From Gemmatimonadota bacterium (lineage in GTDB: Bacteria > Gemmatimonadota > Gemmatimonadetes > Longimicrobiales > Gaopeijiaceae): 64,000 nt of DNA. The notes beneath the pieces are model-generated. The model did no database searches. It was not told the origin of the DNA and saw only the letters and a list, made by a program, of their open reading frames with translations. Below are positions 43,796 to 54,871 of this stretch, piece by piece; the first letter of the stretch is position 1, and every line of letters begins with the position of its first letter. The DNA is taken from contig JADFSR010000017.1 in assembly GCA_022560615.1 (NCBI GenBank), forward strand, positions 25,906 to 89,905, given 5' to 3'. Made by a program: the position numbers and the translations under genes.

Positions 43796-46024
43796 ATGGT
43801 GTCTTGGGAGACGAGGATCTGTTCACGTTGGGTCCCGGCGCTGGCCGGTGCGCTGCTACTCGCGTCCTGCGGAGGCTCAGCTCCTCCGCCACCCCCGCCC
43901 CCGCCCCCCGCTGGGCCGGAAGTGGGGCCCACTCCATTCGTGTTCGGGGTCGATCTCGACACCGTTCAGGCGGGCGTCTTCGACCAGGGCAAGATGTGGA
44001 CGTTCGAGTTCCCGCCGGCCGACTACATCGCCCAGACGCATGGTTTCCGGCCGGACGAAGCTTGGTTCGAGAGAGCTCGTCTCGGTGCACTGCGCATTCC
44101 CAGTTGCTCGGCCTCGTTCGTGTCACCCAACGGCCTCGTGCTGACGAACCACCACTGTGCTCGTGACTTCGTCGCGCAGCTGTCGGGCGAAGGCGAGTCT
44201 CTCCTGGACGACGGTTTCCGGGCGAGGGACCTCGCCGATGAACGTCCGGTCGAGGACTTCGAGGCCGACCAGTTGGTTGAGATCGTCGACGTCACCGAAG
44301 AGGTGAATGCTGCCGTCGACGCAGTCAGTGCCGATCAACGGGGCGAGGTACGCGAGTCCCTGCTCGAAGAGATCGAGGCGCGCATTCTCGAGGAGCGGGG
44401 CGGGGAAGACTCCGGCTACGCGGTCGAGATGATCTCGTTGTACAACGGGGGGCGCACGTCGGCGTATGTTTTTCGACGGTATACCAACGTGAAGTTGGTC
44501 ATGGCCCCCGAGCTGGAGATCGGATTTTTCGGCGGCGACCCGGACAACTTCACGTTCCCGCGCTACAACCTCGACTTCTCGTTCTTCCGTGTGTACGACG
44601 ACGACGACAACCCGCTCGCGAGCGAGAGCTACTTCCCGTTCGACACGGACGGCATCCAGGAAGGCGACCCGATCTTCATCGTGGGCAACCCGGGTTCTAC
44701 CCACCGGCTCCAGACCGTCGCAGAGCTCGAATTCCGACGGGACGTCACGGACCGATATCTGCTCGAGACGTTCCGCCGGCGTATGCGTGTGCTCGACGCG
44801 TTCATCCAGGCGAACCCCGAAGTGGCCGAGCAGCAGCATCTAGGTAACGAATACTTCAGCCTTGCCAACTCGGAGGAGGCGTACGACGGACAGATCCGGG
44901 GCCTCGAGGATCCGCTCATCATCGCGCGCCGAAAGGACACGGAGCGCGACTTCCAAGCGGCGATCGAGGCAGACCCCGACCTTCGGAGTCGGTACGGGGA
45001 TCTGATCGAGCGCGTGGCAGCACTTCAGGAGCAGAAGCGGGCCGCGGCACCGGTCATCGGGGCGTTCTCTGTCTTCGGCAACGCGTATCTCGACTCTTCG
45101 ACGCTCCTCAGGGGCTTCTTCGCTCTGCAGGTCATCTCGATGCGCCAGAGCGGGGCATCGCCCGGAGAGATCGAAGACATGATCGAGAACGTGATCGGAA
45201 TGCCCCAGATGCATCCCGATCTGGATGCCGCGCTCATGGCCGACCGGTTCGAGGAGATGAGCGACTATCTCGGCGACGACCACCCGGCCATCGCCGCGCT
45301 CCTGCGGGGTCGCACGCCGATCGAGACCGCGCGGGGGATCATACGAGGCACGATGCTCGGCGACTCCGCTATCGCGGTCACAGCGCTACAGAACGGCAGC
45401 GTGACTCCCGAGGACGCTGCGGTGCAAGCGGTCATCGCCTTCTTGCCTGCGTTCCTGGAGCTCAACACCCTCTACGTCGAGGTCGGCCCGCTCGAAGAGG
45501 AGATCGCGGCCGAGCTCGGTCGCGCCCGCTTCGAGATCTACGGGACCGACGTTCCCCCCGACGCCACGTTCTCGCTGCGCATCGCCGACGGGGTCGTGAC
45601 CGGATACGAGTACAACGGCACCGTAGCTCCGGTCTTCACGACGTTCTACGGCCTCTACGACCGGCACTATTCGCACGTGGGCAATCCGGATTGGGACCTG
45701 CCGGAGCGTTGGCTGGATCCGCCGGCGAGCCTCGACCTCAGCACGCCGATGAACTTCATATCGACTGCAGATATCATCGGCGGGAATTCGGGCTCGCCGG
45801 TGCTGGACCGGGACCTCGAGGTGGTAGGCGTGGTCTTCGACGGGAACGCGGAGAGCCTAGCCGGCGACTACATCTATCTGCCCGAGAAGAGTCGTTCGGT
45901 CGCCGTCGACGTGCGCGCGATCCTGGAAGCGCTCGACGAGATCTACGACCTCGATCGACTCGTTCTGGAGCTCACCACGGGCGAGCTGGCCGCCACGGAA
46001 GCGGAGGCGGACGCAAGGCGCTAG
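43796..46024 (+). CDS. S46-family dipeptidyl peptidase (DPP7-like) lipoprotein
   Basis: A 742-residue serine exopeptidase removing dipeptides. A lipobox (GALLLASCGG) is followed by a run of nine prolines as a spacer. The catalytic His is in VLTNHHCARDF (about residue 119), the Asp in YNLDFSFFRVYD and the Ser in IGGNSGSPV (about 663). The specificity position after the Ser reads FDGNAES; Gly there marks DPP7-type hydrophobic P1 preference, whereas DPP11 has Arg. The ATG at 43796 has AGAGG 5 bases before it and suits the signal better than ATG 43775. Confidence 0.93.
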   Translation: MVSWETRICSRWVPALAGALLLASCGGSAPPPPPPPPPAGPEVGPTPFVFGVDLDTVQAGVFDQGKMWTFEFPPADYIAQTHGFRPDEAWFERARLGALRIPSCSASFVSPNGLVLTNHHCARDFVAQLSGEGESLLDDGFRARDLADERPVEDFEADQLVEIVDVTEEVNAAVDAVSADQRGEVRESLLEEIEARILEERGGEDSGYAVEMISLYNGGRTSAYVFRRYTNVKLVMAPELEIGFFGGDPDNFTFPRYNLDFSFFRVYDDDDNPLASESYFPFDTDGIQEGDPIFIVGNPGSTHRLQTVAELEFRRDVTDRYLLETFRRRMRVLDAFIQANPEVAEQQHLGNEYFSLANSEEAYDGQIRGLEDPLIIARRKDTERDFQAAIEADPDLRSRYGDLIERVAALQEQKRAAAPVIGAFSVFGNAYLDSSTLLRGFFALQVISMRQSGASPGEIEDMIENVIGMPQMHPDLDAALMADRFEEMSDYLGDDHPAIAALLRGRTPIETARGIIRGTMLGDSAIAVTALQNGSVTPEDAAVQAVIAFLPAFLELNTLYVEVGPLEEEIAAELGRARFEIYGTDVPPDATFSLRIADGVVTGYEYNGTVAPVFTTFYGLYDRHYSHVGNPDWDLPERWLDPPASLDLSTPMNFISTADIIGGNSGSPVLDRDLEVVGVVFDGNAESLAGDYIYLPEKSRSVAVDVRAILEALDEIYDLDRLVLELTTGELAATEAEADARR

Positions 46025-46150
46025 CCGCGGTGTGAGCGTCTTGCCCGGGTTATGGGGCCTCTCTAGAATCCGTGTCGGCAAATGATCAAGAACGGGGCCT
46101 CCTGCCAGCTAGTGGGGGCCTCGAATCATCGAAGAGTCGGAGGATTCTGA

Positions 46151-48226
46151 ATGGCATCGGGCAAGGAGTACACCACGGATCGCATCAGGAATATCGCGGT
46201 CCTGGGCCACGGCGGTGCGGGCAAGACCAGCTTGGTGGACGCGCTCTGCTTCGTCGCGGGCACGTCGAAGCGGCACGGCAACGTGGACGAAGGCACCGCG
46301 CTCACGATGCATTCCCCCGAAGAGCATGCTCACGAGATCTCGATCCAGATGACACCGGCGTATGCCGAGCACATGGGGACGAAGATCAACCTGCTCGACA
46401 CTCCCGGTTATCTGGACTTCACCGGTGAGACACTGGCGGCCGTGAGAGTCGCTGACTCTGCCATCATTGTGGTCAGCGCCACCTCGGGCGTCCAGGTGGG
46501 CACGGAGCGCGTCTGGGAATACTGCGAGGCCCGGGGAATCCCCCGGGTCTTTTTCGTTTCGATGATGGACAAAGAGCACGCCGACTTCGATGGCGTCTTC
46601 CAGCAGATCAAGAAGCTCGCCGCCGGCGCGCTTCCGGTGGAGATCCCGGTCGGCGAGGGAGCCGCCTTTTCCGGCATCATCAACCTCTTCAGTGAAAAGG
46701 CGCACATCTACAAGCCGGGCACCGCCACGGGTGAGTACGACGAGACCGAAATCCCCGCCGAATTGGTGGACAAGGAGGCTCAGTGGGAGACTGAGCTTCA
46801 AGAGACGCTTGCTACTACGGACGAGTCACTGCTCGAGAAGTACATCGAAGGTGGTCAGATTTCGCGGGAAGAGGCGATCGAAGCGATGGCCCGCGGCATG
46901 GCGCGCAACGAGGTGTTCCCGGTTTTTTGTGGATCGCCGCCAAAGACGTACGGCATGCGAGCGCTGCTCAAGAAGCTCGTTGAGCTCTGCCCGAACCCGG
47001 CGGAGGCCCGTGCGGAAGTCGTCGGAGACGAGGAGCTGGCCGTCTCCGATAGCGGCCCCCTGGCTGCACTCGTCTTCAAGACGGCAGCCGAGCCCCACGT
47101 TGGCGACCTGTCGTACTTCCGGATCTTTTCGGGTTCAGTGGCCAACGGTGCGGAGGTCGTGAACGCATCGGACGGCCGGACCGAGAAGCTCAACCATCTG
47201 AGTATCCCGATGGGCAAGGAGCGACACGAGGTATCCAAGCTGCATGCCGGAGACATCGGCGTGATCGCGAAGCTCAAGCACACGCACACCAACGACACGC
47301 TCAACGATGAGGGCAGGAAACTCCAGTTGCGCATGATCGAGTTTCCGAGCGCGGATATCGCGGTGGCGATCGTCGGGGAGACGCGCAACGACGAGGACAA
47401 GCTGGGTGAGGTCCTTCCGAAGCTGAGCGAGGAGGATCCGACGTTCTCCGCGAAGTTCGACGCCGAGCTGCACCAGACGATCGCTCGCGGCGTCGGTGAG
47501 CTGCACCTCGACGTGCAGTTCGAGCGCATGGCGCGCAAGTACGGGGTAAAGGTCAAGACCGAGCGGCCGAAGATCGCGTACCGTGAGACGATCTCGGCGA
47601 AAGGCGAAGGACAGGGGCGCCACAAGAAGCAATCTGGCGGCCGCGGCCAGTTCGGAGACTGTTGGATCCGCTTGGCGCCCAAGGCTCGTGGCACGGGTTA
47701 CGAGTTCATCAACTCGGTCAAGGGTGGCGTGATCCCGTCGAAGTATCTGCCGTCGGTGGACCGCGGCATTCAGGAGGCGGCGGCGAAGGGAGCCATCGCG
47801 GGCTACCGGCTCGTGGACTTCAGCGCCGAGTGCTACTTCGGGTCGTACCACGCGGTCGACTCGTCCGACATCGCGTTCAAGCTCGCTGGATCGATCGCCC
47901 TGAGGGCGGTTGCGGAAAAGTGCAAGCCGGTGCTGCTCGAGCCCGTGCTCGAACTCGCGGTGACTACGCCGGACGAGTACCTGGGCGATATCATGGGCGA
48001 CCTGACGTCGCGGCGAGGCAGGGTGCAGGGCATGGAGCCGGCGTCCGGCCGCACCACTGTGCGGGCGCTCGTGCCCGAGGCGGAGCTTTACAAGTATGCG
48101 GCGACGTTGCGTTCGATGACGCAGGGGCGTGCACACCACAGCCGGAAGTTGGCTGGGTACGAACCTGCGCCTCCGGATGTGGCGAAGAAGATCGCGGCCG
48201 AACGTGCTGAGGAGCAGGCGCGCTAG
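46151..48226 (+). CDS. EF-G-like translation factor GTPase
   Basis: A 691-residue GTPase with the five-domain EF-G layout. G1 is GHGGAGKTS (usual EF-G is GHIDAGKT), G3 is LLDTPGYLDF, and the C-terminal domain IV/V signatures include IAYRETISAKGEGQGRHKKQ and the domain V start VLLEPVLELAV. The G4 position reads VSMMDKEHAD, where NKxD would be expected, so guanine recognition may differ. It belongs to the EF-G paralogue group, not the main fusA. GGAGG precedes the ATG. The role in translation stress or recycling is unproven. Confidence 0.88.
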   Translation: MASGKEYTTDRIRNIAVLGHGGAGKTSLVDALCFVAGTSKRHGNVDEGTALTMHSPEEHAHEISIQMTPAYAEHMGTKINLLDTPGYLDFTGETLAAVRVADSAIIVVSATSGVQVGTERVWEYCEARGIPRVFFVSMMDKEHADFDGVFQQIKKLAAGALPVEIPVGEGAAFSGIINLFSEKAHIYKPGTATGEYDETEIPAELVDKEAQWETELQETLATTDESLLEKYIEGGQISREEAIEAMARGMARNEVFPVFCGSPPKTYGMRALLKKLVELCPNPAEARAEVVGDEELAVSDSGPLAALVFKTAAEPHVGDLSYFRIFSGSVANGAEVVNASDGRTEKLNHLSIPMGKERHEVSKLHAGDIGVIAKLKHTHTNDTLNDEGRKLQLRMIEFPSADIAVAIVGETRNDEDKLGEVLPKLSEEDPTFSAKFDAELHQTIARGVGELHLDVQFERMARKYGVKVKTERPKIAYRETISAKGEGQGRHKKQSGGRGQFGDCWIRLAPKARGTGYEFINSVKGGVIPSKYLPSVDRGIQEAAAKGAIAGYRLVDFSAECYFGSYHAVDSSDIAFKLAGSIALRAVAEKCKPVLLEPVLELAVTTPDEYLGDIMGDLTSRRGRVQGMEPASGRTTVRALVPEAELYKYAATLRSMTQGRAHHSRKLAGYEPAPPDVAKKIAAERAEEQAR

Positions 48227-48227
48227 G

Positions 48228-48959
48228 GTGAGCTTGGGTTTCTTCCAGAGCACGCTTGGTAAGAAGGCCGTAGTCGCGGTTACGGGCGCCATCTGGGTCG
48301 GCTTCCTCGTGGGCCACGTCGCCGGAAATCTCAAGGTTTTCCTGCCCGATCCGGAGCCGGGCGTCAGCGACATCGACGTGTACGCGGAGTTCTTGCGCTC
48401 AGCGGGCGAGCCCATGCTCCCTCACGGCGGGGCACTGTGGACGTTCCGACTGATCCTGATCGTAGCCCTCGTGCTCCACGTGGTCTTCGTGGTCCAGCTC
48501 TCGGTCGCGAGTCGGGCGGCGCGACCGGACCGATATGAGAACCAGCGCCTAGTGCGGGGTACGCTCTCAGCGAAGTGGATGATGCCCACCGGGGTGCTTC
48601 TGCTCGGCTTCGTCGTCTTCCATCTCCTGCACTTCACCACTGGGACGATCGACCCCGCCAATTTCGAGCAGGGCCGGGTTTACGCGAACGTCTATTCCGC
48701 CTTTGCGCGCTGGCCCTTCGTCGTGCTGTATGCCGCGGCGATGGGGCTCGTCTCGCTTCACGTCTATCATGGCGCCTGGAGCATGTTCCAGACGCTGGGG
48801 CTCGACAGTCCTGATCGGAACCGCGCGCTTCGTTGGTTCGCCACGATCCTCTCCGTGGCGCTGTTCGTGGGATTCGTCATCGTCCCGATCTCGGTCGCCG
48901 TAGGTGCCCTCGATCCCCCGACCGAGAGCGTGGCGCAGACCGAGACAGGGGGAGAATGA
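48228..48959 (+). CDS. sdhC: Succinate dehydrogenase cytochrome b subunit (di-heme type)
   Basis: A 243-residue membrane anchor with five hydrophobic segments. It matches the single-subunit B-type cytochrome of Bacteroidetes and epsilon-proteobacteria. Four candidate heme-b histidines lie in separate helices: [27 protein letters not shown] and SLHVYHGAW. The GTG start is one base after the preceding stop. It passes electrons between the flavoprotein/iron-sulfur dimer and (mena)quinone. Its stop overlaps the flavoprotein start region (ATGATG). Confidence 0.88.
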   Translation: MSLGFFQSTLGKKAVVAVTGAIWVGFLVGHVAGNLKVFLPDPEPGVSDIDVYAEFLRSAGEPMLPHGGALWTFRLILIVALVLHVVFVVQLSVASRAARPDRYENQRLVRGTLSAKWMMPTGVLLLGFVVFHLLHFTTGTIDPANFEQGRVYANVYSAFARWPFVVLYAAAMGLVSLHVYHGAWSMFQTLGLDSPDRNRALRWFATILSVALFVGFVIVPISVAVGALDPPTESVAQTETGGE

Positions 48960-50875
48960 TGCCGCTGGACGCGAAGATCCCGGAAGCGCCGATCGAGCAC
49001 ATGTGGGACACGCATCGGGAGCACCTGCGCCTCGTCGGCCCCCGCAATCGGCCGCGCTACAGGATCCTCGTGGTGGGCAGCGGATTGGCCGGCGCCGCCG
49101 CAGCCTCCTCGCTGGGCGCGATGGGCTACCGCGTGGATTGCTTTTGCTTTCAGGACAGCGCCCGCCGGGCCCACAGCATCGCGGCCCAGGGAGGGATCAA
49201 CGCCGCCAAGGACTACCGCAACGATGGCGACTCGGTCTATCGCCTTTTCTACGACACCCAGAAGGGTGGTGACTTCCGGTCTCGGGAAGCGAACGTTTGG
49301 CGGCTGGCCGAACTGAGCGCAAACATCATCGATCAGGCGGTAGCGCAGGGTGTACCGTTTGCCCGTGAGTACGGCGGGATGCTCGCGAATCGCTCCTTCG
49401 GCGGGGTCCTGGTTGAACGGACGTTCTACTCGCGTGGCGAGACCGGTCAGCAACTGCTCTTGGGCGCGTGCTCTGCGCTGGCGGAACAGATCAAGGCGGG
49501 GCAGGTGGAGATGTACACCCGCACCGAGCTGCTCGATATCGTGGTCATCGACGGGCGCGCACGAGGGATCGTGGTTCGGGACCTTGTCACCGGCGAGGTC
49601 CGATCTCATGCGGCGGACGCGGTCGTGCTCGCGACCGGCGGTTACTCCAACGTCTACTACCTGTCGACCAACGCGACGGGCTGCAACGTCACCGCGACCT
49701 GGCGAGCGTACAAGCGCGGGGCCAGCTTCGCGAATCCCTGCTACACTCAGATTCATCCGACCTGTATTCCCGCCTCGGGGGAGCATCAGTCGAAGCTCAC
49801 CCTGATGAGCGAGTCGCTGCGGAACGATGGGCGCATCTGGGTTCCGCGAAAGAGCGGCGACACGCGTGCACCCGGCGAGATCCCTGAAGAGGAACGCTAC
49901 TACTACCTCGAGGAGCGGTATCCGCGGTTCGGCAATCTAGTTCCTCGGGACGTTGCTTCTCGGAACGCCAAGGACGTATGCGATCAGGAGCTCGGGGTTG
50001 GTCCGACAGGCCGAGGCGTCTATCTGGACTTTCGCGACGCGATCGCGGAGCACGGACGCGATGTGATCGCGGGCCGCTACGAGAACCTCTTCGAGATCTA
50101 CGAACGGATCACCGGCAAGAGTCCCTGGAATACACCGATGCAGATCTACCCGGCACCCCACTACACGATGGGTGGGCTGTGGGTCGACTACAACTTGATG
50201 ACCACGGTGCCGGGCCTGTACGCGATCGGGGAGGCGAACTTCTCGGATCACGGGGCGAACCGACTCGGGGCGAGCTCCATGATGCAGTGCCTCGCCGACG
50301 GGTACTTCATCCTACCGATCACGATCGGGGACTATCTGAGCCGGCACCCGAACGGGGACGTGGACGCCGACCATCCGGCTTTCGGCGAAGCTGAGCGCGA
50401 AGTCCAAGACCAGATCGAGCGTCTGCTCGGGATCGGGGGCACGCGAACCGTCGAGTCTCTCCATCGGGAACTGGGCCGAGTCGTGTGGGATCACTGTGGA
50501 ATGTCCCGTACAGGGGAGGGCCTACGTGAAGCCCTGAAGATCATCCCGCGGCTCCGTGACGAGTTCTGGTCCAATTTGCGGATCAACGGTACCGGTGAGC
50601 ACCTCAACCAGTCGCTCGAGCATGCGGGTCGCTTGGCCGATTTCTTCGAGCTCGCGGAGCTGATGTGCCTCGACGCGCTGACCCGGGAGGAGTCGTGCGG
50701 CGGGCACTTCCGCGAGGAGCATAAAACCGAGGAAGGAGAGGCGCTTCGCGATGACCTGGACTTCGCTCACGTGTCGGTCTGGGATTTCCAGGGCCCCGAC
50801 GAGCCGCCGGCGCTCTACGAGGAGCCGCTGACCTTCCACGCGCTGCCGCTGGCGCAGCGCAACTACAAGGTTTGA
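48959..50875 (+). CDS. sdhA: Succinate dehydrogenase/fumarate reductase flavoprotein subunit (B-type complex)
   Basis: A 638-residue FAD subunit. FAD-binding [16 protein letters not shown] opens the domain. The His for covalent FAD is in [11 protein letters not shown]. The dicarboxylate site includes [14 protein letters not shown] and [21 protein letters not shown] closes the FAD contact. Length exceeds 630, as in B-type enzymes. ATG 48959 has GGGGGAG 4 bases upstream; ATG 48956 is possible. It forms one unit with sdhC and sdhB. Confidence 0.93.
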   Translation: MPLDAKIPEAPIEHMWDTHREHLRLVGPRNRPRYRILVVGSGLAGAAAASSLGAMGYRVDCFCFQDSARRAHSIAAQGGINAAKDYRNDGDSVYRLFYDTQKGGDFRSREANVWRLAELSANIIDQAVAQGVPFAREYGGMLANRSFGGVLVERTFYSRGETGQQLLLGACSALAEQIKAGQVEMYTRTELLDIVVIDGRARGIVVRDLVTGEVRSHAADAVVLATGGYSNVYYLSTNATGCNVTATWRAYKRGASFANPCYTQIHPTCIPASGEHQSKLTLMSESLRNDGRIWVPRKSGDTRAPGEIPEEERYYYLEERYPRFGNLVPRDVASRNAKDVCDQELGVGPTGRGVYLDFRDAIAEHGRDVIAGRYENLFEIYERITGKSPWNTPMQIYPAPHYTMGGLWVDYNLMTTVPGLYAIGEANFSDHGANRLGASSMMQCLADGYFILPITIGDYLSRHPNGDVDADHPAFGEAEREVQDQIERLLGIGGTRTVESLHRELGRVVWDHCGMSRTGEGLREALKIIPRLRDEFWSNLRINGTGEHLNQSLEHAGRLADFFELAELMCLDALTREESCGGHFREEHKTEEGEALRDDLDFAHVSVWDFQGPDEPPALYEEPLTFHALPLAQRNYKV

Positions 50876-50899
50876 AAGGTTTGAAGACGTGACACACCC

Positions 50900-51676
50900 A
50901 TGAGATTCACGCTCAGGGTTCATAGGCAGCCCGGGCCCGAGGCTCGTGGGTCTCTCGTGGAGTATTCGGTGGACGACATCAGCCCGGATACGTCGTTCCT
51001 CGAGATGATGGATCTGCTCAACGAGCAGCTCACCGCGAAGGGAGAGGACCCTGTCGCGTTCGACTCCGACTGCCGTGAAGGCATCTGCGGCATGTGCTCC
51101 ATGGTGATCAACGGGCAGGCCCACGGCCCGCTGCCCGAATCGGCCACCTGCCAGGTCTACATGCGTCACTTTCAGGACGGCGATGTGATTACCGTCGAGC
51201 CCTTCCGGGCGGCGGCGTTTCCGCTGGTCCGTGACCTGATCGTGGATCGAAGCGCGTTCGACCGGATCATGCAAGCCGGAGGATTCATCAGCGTGCATTC
51301 CGGCCCGAAGCCGGACCCCAACTCCGTGCCCATCGAGCCTGGGACGGTCGAGCTGGCTCTCGACGCGGCGTCCTGCATCGGTTGCGGCGCCTGCGTGGCC
51401 GCGTGCCCGAACGCGTCGGCGATGCTCTTCACCGCCGCCAAAGTCTCGCACCTCGCGTTGCTTCCTCAGGGCCAGCCAGAACGCTACGAGAGGGTGCGGA
51501 GCATGGTCGGGCAGATGGAGGAGGAAGGCTTCGGTGCCTGCCGGAACTATGGGGAGTGCGAGGCGCAATGCCCCAAGGGAATAAGCATCGGCTTCATCGG
51601 CCACATGAACCGCGATTACCTTCGTGCCTCTCTGCTCGATCCAGTCGATCGGCAGGGGAAGATGGTCTCCCAGTAG
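50900..51676 (+). CDS. sdhB: Succinate dehydrogenase/fumarate reductase iron-sulfur subunit (B-type complex)
   Basis: A 258-residue three-cluster protein. The [2Fe-2S] site is CREGICGMC with a distant C in ESATC, the [4Fe-4S] site is CIGCGACVAACP, and the [3Fe-4S] site uses CRNYGECEAQCPKGI. The position four residues into the last motif is Tyr, as in 3Fe-4S sites. It carries electrons from FAD to the heme-bearing anchor. It follows sdhA by 24 bases. Confidence 0.93.
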   Translation: MRFTLRVHRQPGPEARGSLVEYSVDDISPDTSFLEMMDLLNEQLTAKGEDPVAFDSDCREGICGMCSMVINGQAHGPLPESATCQVYMRHFQDGDVITVEPFRAAAFPLVRDLIVDRSAFDRIMQAGGFISVHSGPKPDPNSVPIEPGTVELALDAASCIGCGACVAACPNASAMLFTAAKVSHLALLPQGQPERYERVRSMVGQMEEEGFGACRNYGECEAQCPKGISIGFIGHMNRDYLRASLLDPVDRQGKMVSQ

Positions 51677-51695
51677 CCGCAAGAGGCGGAGTGAC

Positions 51696-52196
51696 ATGTT
51701 CGAGCTCAAGCCATTATCACCGGACGCGGTGCCGGCGGCGCTAGCCAAGGCCGAACACTACCGGCTCCTGAACGAGCCTGAAGAAGCCGAGAGCATCTGC
51801 ATCGACATTCTCGAAGTGGACCCTGAGCATCAGCAGGCGTTGATCAATCTGCTGCTCGCGAGGACTGACCAATTTCAAGAGGGCAGCCCATCGCTGCTCA
51901 AACAGGCGCGGGAGGTGCTTCCTCGACTCAAGCGAGAGTACGATCGGGCGTACTACGGCGGCCTGATCTGCGAGCGTCAAGCGAAGACGCTCCTTCGAAG
52001 ACGTGGCACACGTTCGGGCTTCGTCGCATACGAGTGGTTCCAGTATGCCCTCGAGCAGTATGAGCTGGCTATCGCCTCCCGTCCCACAGACGCCGGGGAC
52101 GCCACGCTGCGTTGGAACGCTTGCGTGAGGATGATCGAACGTCACCCGCACTGTGCTCCGGAACCGGAGGAGCGTGCGGAGCTCGGTCTCGAATGA
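51696..52196 (+). CDS. Small TPR-like protein between two complex II operons
   Basis: A 166-residue cytoplasmic protein, helical, with two to three TPR-like units (HYRLLNEPEEAESICIDILE, VDPEHQQALINLLLAR and FQYALEQYELAIASRP). GGCGGAG precedes the ATG, and it follows sdhB by 19 bases, so it is probably co-transcribed. The family is not recognised. By position it could be an assembly factor of complex II, but nothing in the sequence proves that. Confidence 0.7.
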   Translation: MFELKPLSPDAVPAALAKAEHYRLLNEPEEAESICIDILEVDPEHQQALINLLLARTDQFQEGSPSLLKQAREVLPRLKREYDRAYYGGLICERQAKTLLRRRGTRSGFVAYEWFQYALEQYELAIASRPTDAGDATLRWNACVRMIERHPHCAPEPEERAELGLE

Positions 52197-52377
52197 CCGC
52201 CACGCCACACATCCGCTGACTCGCCGACAGTAGCGATTCCGGAAGCCGCGTTGAACTTTCCGACCACAGGTGATAGGCTGCGTGGTCAATCTTTTCAGAC
52301 CAAGCCTCGGCGCCGGCCGGATCCCGCACTTTAGTGACGGTCCGGCTCCCTCTCCGTCGCGGCGATCCAGGAGGCGC

Positions 52378-54135
52378 GTGGACAGCGTAACCCATGATGT
52401 TTTGTTGGTCGGAGGTGGAGGAGCCGGCCTGCGCGCGGCGATCGCGGTGGCTGAGACGAACCCCGGACTCAGCGTGGCGGTCGTCTCGAAGGTCTATCCC
52501 ATGCGCAGCCATACCGTCTCGGCCGAAGGTGGCGCTGCCGGAGTAGTCCGTCCCGAGGACAGCCTCGACGCGCACGCCTACGACACCATAAGCGGTGGGG
52601 ACTGGCTTTGCGATCAGGACGCCGTCGAAGTGTTCGTCCAGGAAGCTCCCACGGAGCTGGTCCAGCTCGAGCACTGGGGTTGCCCTTGGAGCCGCCAGCC
52701 CGACGGCCACATCGCTACTCGGGCCTTCGGCGGGATGAAGATCGAGCGCACGTGGTATGCGGCGGACAAGACCGGCTTTCACATGCTACACGCCCTCTTC
52801 CAGACTACGCTCCGCTACCCGCCGATCATCCGCTACGACGAGTTTTTCGTCACGCGCTTACTGGTCGACGACGGTCGCTGTCAGGGAGTGGTGGCGATCG
52901 AGCTGGCTACCGGGGAAGTCCGGACGCTGCTGGCCAAGGCCGTCATCATCTGCAGCGGTGGAGGCGGAAAGATTTTCCCGTTCACCACGAACGCCAACAT
53001 CAAGACCGGTGACGGCATGGCGCTCGCGTATCGCGCGGGCGTTCCGCTCAAGGATATGGAGTTCGTCCAGTATCATCCGACGGGGCTGCCGTTCACGGGC
53101 ATTCTCATCACGGAGGCTGCCCGTGCCGAAGGCGGTTGGCTGCTCAACAAGGACGGATACCGCTACCTGCAGGACTACGATCTGGGCACGCCCGAGCCCA
53201 AGCCTGTGAAGCTCACCATGGAGCTCGGACCACGCGATCGGCTCTCTCAAGCCTTCATGAAGGAGAGCCAGGCCGGGAGGGCCGTCTCGGGTCCCTACGG
53301 AGACGTGGTCCATCTCGATATCCGGCACCTGGGCGAGGCGGAAATCGACAAGAAGATCCCGTTCGTCCGCGAGCTCTGTATGAAGTACCAGAAGGTCGAC
53401 CCGGTGAGCGAGATGATCCCGGTTCGGCCCGTCGTTCACTACATGATGGGCGGGATCGACACGGACATCCTCGGCGCCACGTCTCTCGACGGTCTGTACG
53501 CGGCAGGCGAGGTGGCCTGCGTGAACATCAACGGGGCGAATCGTCTCGGGTCCAACTCTCTCACGGAGCTCCTCGTCTTCGGGGCCAGGGCTGGACGGGC
53601 CGCTGCCCAATTCGCAGGTGGTCAGCCCGCGCCCGGCTCGGCGCTCATGGCCCAGGCGCGCGATGAGGAGCGCCGGCTGCGAAGGGACTTCCTAGACACT
53701 TCGGAGGGCACGGAGCGCGTGGCGCCGTTGAGAAAGGAAATGCAGGACGCGATGGAGGCGGGCGCCGGAATCTACCGGAACGAGAACGGGCTCACTGAAT
53801 CTGTAGCGAAGGTGAAGAGTGTCGAGGAGAGGTTCCAGCGTATCGGCCTAGACGACCGCAGTCTTACCTTCAACACGGAGCTGGTCTCAGCGCTCGAGCT
53901 CTCCAATCTGTTGGATGTCGCGGGCGTTGTCCTGGAGTCGGCTCGGGCCCGCACGGAGTCCCGAGGAGCACACCAACGGACCGACTACCCCGAGCGCGAC
54001 GACGACGAGTTTCTCGCTCACTCCGTGGCCTACCGGTCGGAGGACGGCACGCCAAGAATCGAGTACAAACCGGTGACCGTCACAAAGTGGCCACCGGGCG
54101 AACGAGTTTACGGGAGGCAGGCGTCCGATGCCTGA
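52378..54135 (+). CDS. frdA: Fumarate reductase flavoprotein subunit (E. coli-type complex)
   Basis: A 585-residue FAD subunit of a second complex II. FAD binding [19 protein letters not shown], the covalent-FAD His in [15 protein letters not shown], the active-site [11 protein letters not shown] and the FAD-contact [14 protein letters not shown] are all present. It is shorter than sdhA and of the FrdA/A-type sequence class. The GTG at 52378 follows AGGAGG closely. Its 3' end overlaps frdB. Whether it runs as fumarate reductase or succinate dehydrogenase in the cell cannot be told. Confidence 0.92.
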   Translation: MDSVTHDVLLVGGGGAGLRAAIAVAETNPGLSVAVVSKVYPMRSHTVSAEGGAAGVVRPEDSLDAHAYDTISGGDWLCDQDAVEVFVQEAPTELVQLEHWGCPWSRQPDGHIATRAFGGMKIERTWYAADKTGFHMLHALFQTTLRYPPIIRYDEFFVTRLLVDDGRCQGVVAIELATGEVRTLLAKAVIICSGGGGKIFPFTTNANIKTGDGMALAYRAGVPLKDMEFVQYHPTGLPFTGILITEAARAEGGWLLNKDGYRYLQDYDLGTPEPKPVKLTMELGPRDRLSQAFMKESQAGRAVSGPYGDVVHLDIRHLGEAEIDKKIPFVRELCMKYQKVDPVSEMIPVRPVVHYMMGGIDTDILGATSLDGLYAAGEVACVNINGANRLGSNSLTELLVFGARAGRAAAQFAGGQPAPGSALMAQARDEERRLRRDFLDTSEGTERVAPLRKEMQDAMEAGAGIYRNENGLTESVAKVKSVEERFQRIGLDDRSLTFNTELVSALELSNLLDVAGVVLESARARTESRGAHQRTDYPERDDDEFLAHSVAYRSEDGTPRIEYKPVTVTKWPPGERVYGRQASDA

Positions 54136-54871
54136 GACCGTCACTCTAGAAGTGTTCCGTTACCGGCCCGAAGACGAAACGGAGCCCACGTTCGAGAGCT
54201 TCGAGGTCCCGTTCCACCCGGAGTGGATGATCCTCGACGCGCTCAACTACATCAAGGACGATCTCGACGGGACTCTGTCCTACCGATGGGCGTGCCGAAT
54301 GGGTGTGTGCGGGAGCTGCGGCATGATGGCCAACGGGAGTCCCGTGCTGACGTGCGCCACGTACCTGGAGAGCCTGCTCCCCGGTCCCATCCGAATCGAG
54401 CCGCTCACGGGCTTTCCCGTGATCCGCGATCTGGTGGGAGACATCACGGACTTCATGGGCAAGCTCAGTGACGTCAAGGCTTGGATCATTCGTGACGAAG
54501 AGAAGCCCCTCGAGGAGGGGGAATACCTACAGACGCCGGCGGAGCTCGCCGAGTACGAGCAGTATTCGATGTGCATCAACTGCATGCTGTGCTATGCCGC
54601 CTGCCCCGTCTACCGCATCGAGCCCGACTTCATCGGTCCGGCGGCCATCGCGATCGCTCAGCGCTACAACATGGACTCTCGTGATGAGGGGGCTCAGGAG
54701 AGGATGGACGTGCTCTCTCAGCACGACGGGATCTGGGCGTGTACGTTGGTCGGCGAGTGCTCGGAGGTCTGCCCCAAGGACGTGGATCCGGCCGGAGCCA
54801 TCCAGCGCTACAAGGTTTCCGCCACCATGGACTTCTTCAAGTCTCTGCTCATGCCGGTGGGGTCAGGGTGA
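54128..54871 (+). CDS. frdB: Fumarate reductase iron-sulfur subunit (E. coli-type complex)
   Basis: A 247-residue subunit. The [2Fe-2S] cluster uses [20 protein letters not shown] plus the next Cys, the [4Fe-4S] cluster [12 protein letters not shown], and the [3Fe-4S] cluster [17 protein letters not shown]. The ATG lies inside the end of frdA (8-base overlap). Its stop overlaps the frdC GTG. Cluster spacing is standard. Confidence 0.94.
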   Translation: MPETVTLEVFRYRPEDETEPTFESFEVPFHPEWMILDALNYIKDDLDGTLSYRWACRMGVCGSCGMMANGSPVLTCATYLESLLPGPIRIEPLTGFPVIRDLVGDITDFMGKLSDVKAWIIRDEEKPLEEGEYLQTPAELAEYEQYSMCINCMLCYAACPVYRIEPDFIGPAAIAIAQRYNMDSRDEGAQERMDVLSQHDGIWACTLVGECSEVCPKDVDPAGAIQRYKVSATMDFFKSLLMPVGSG

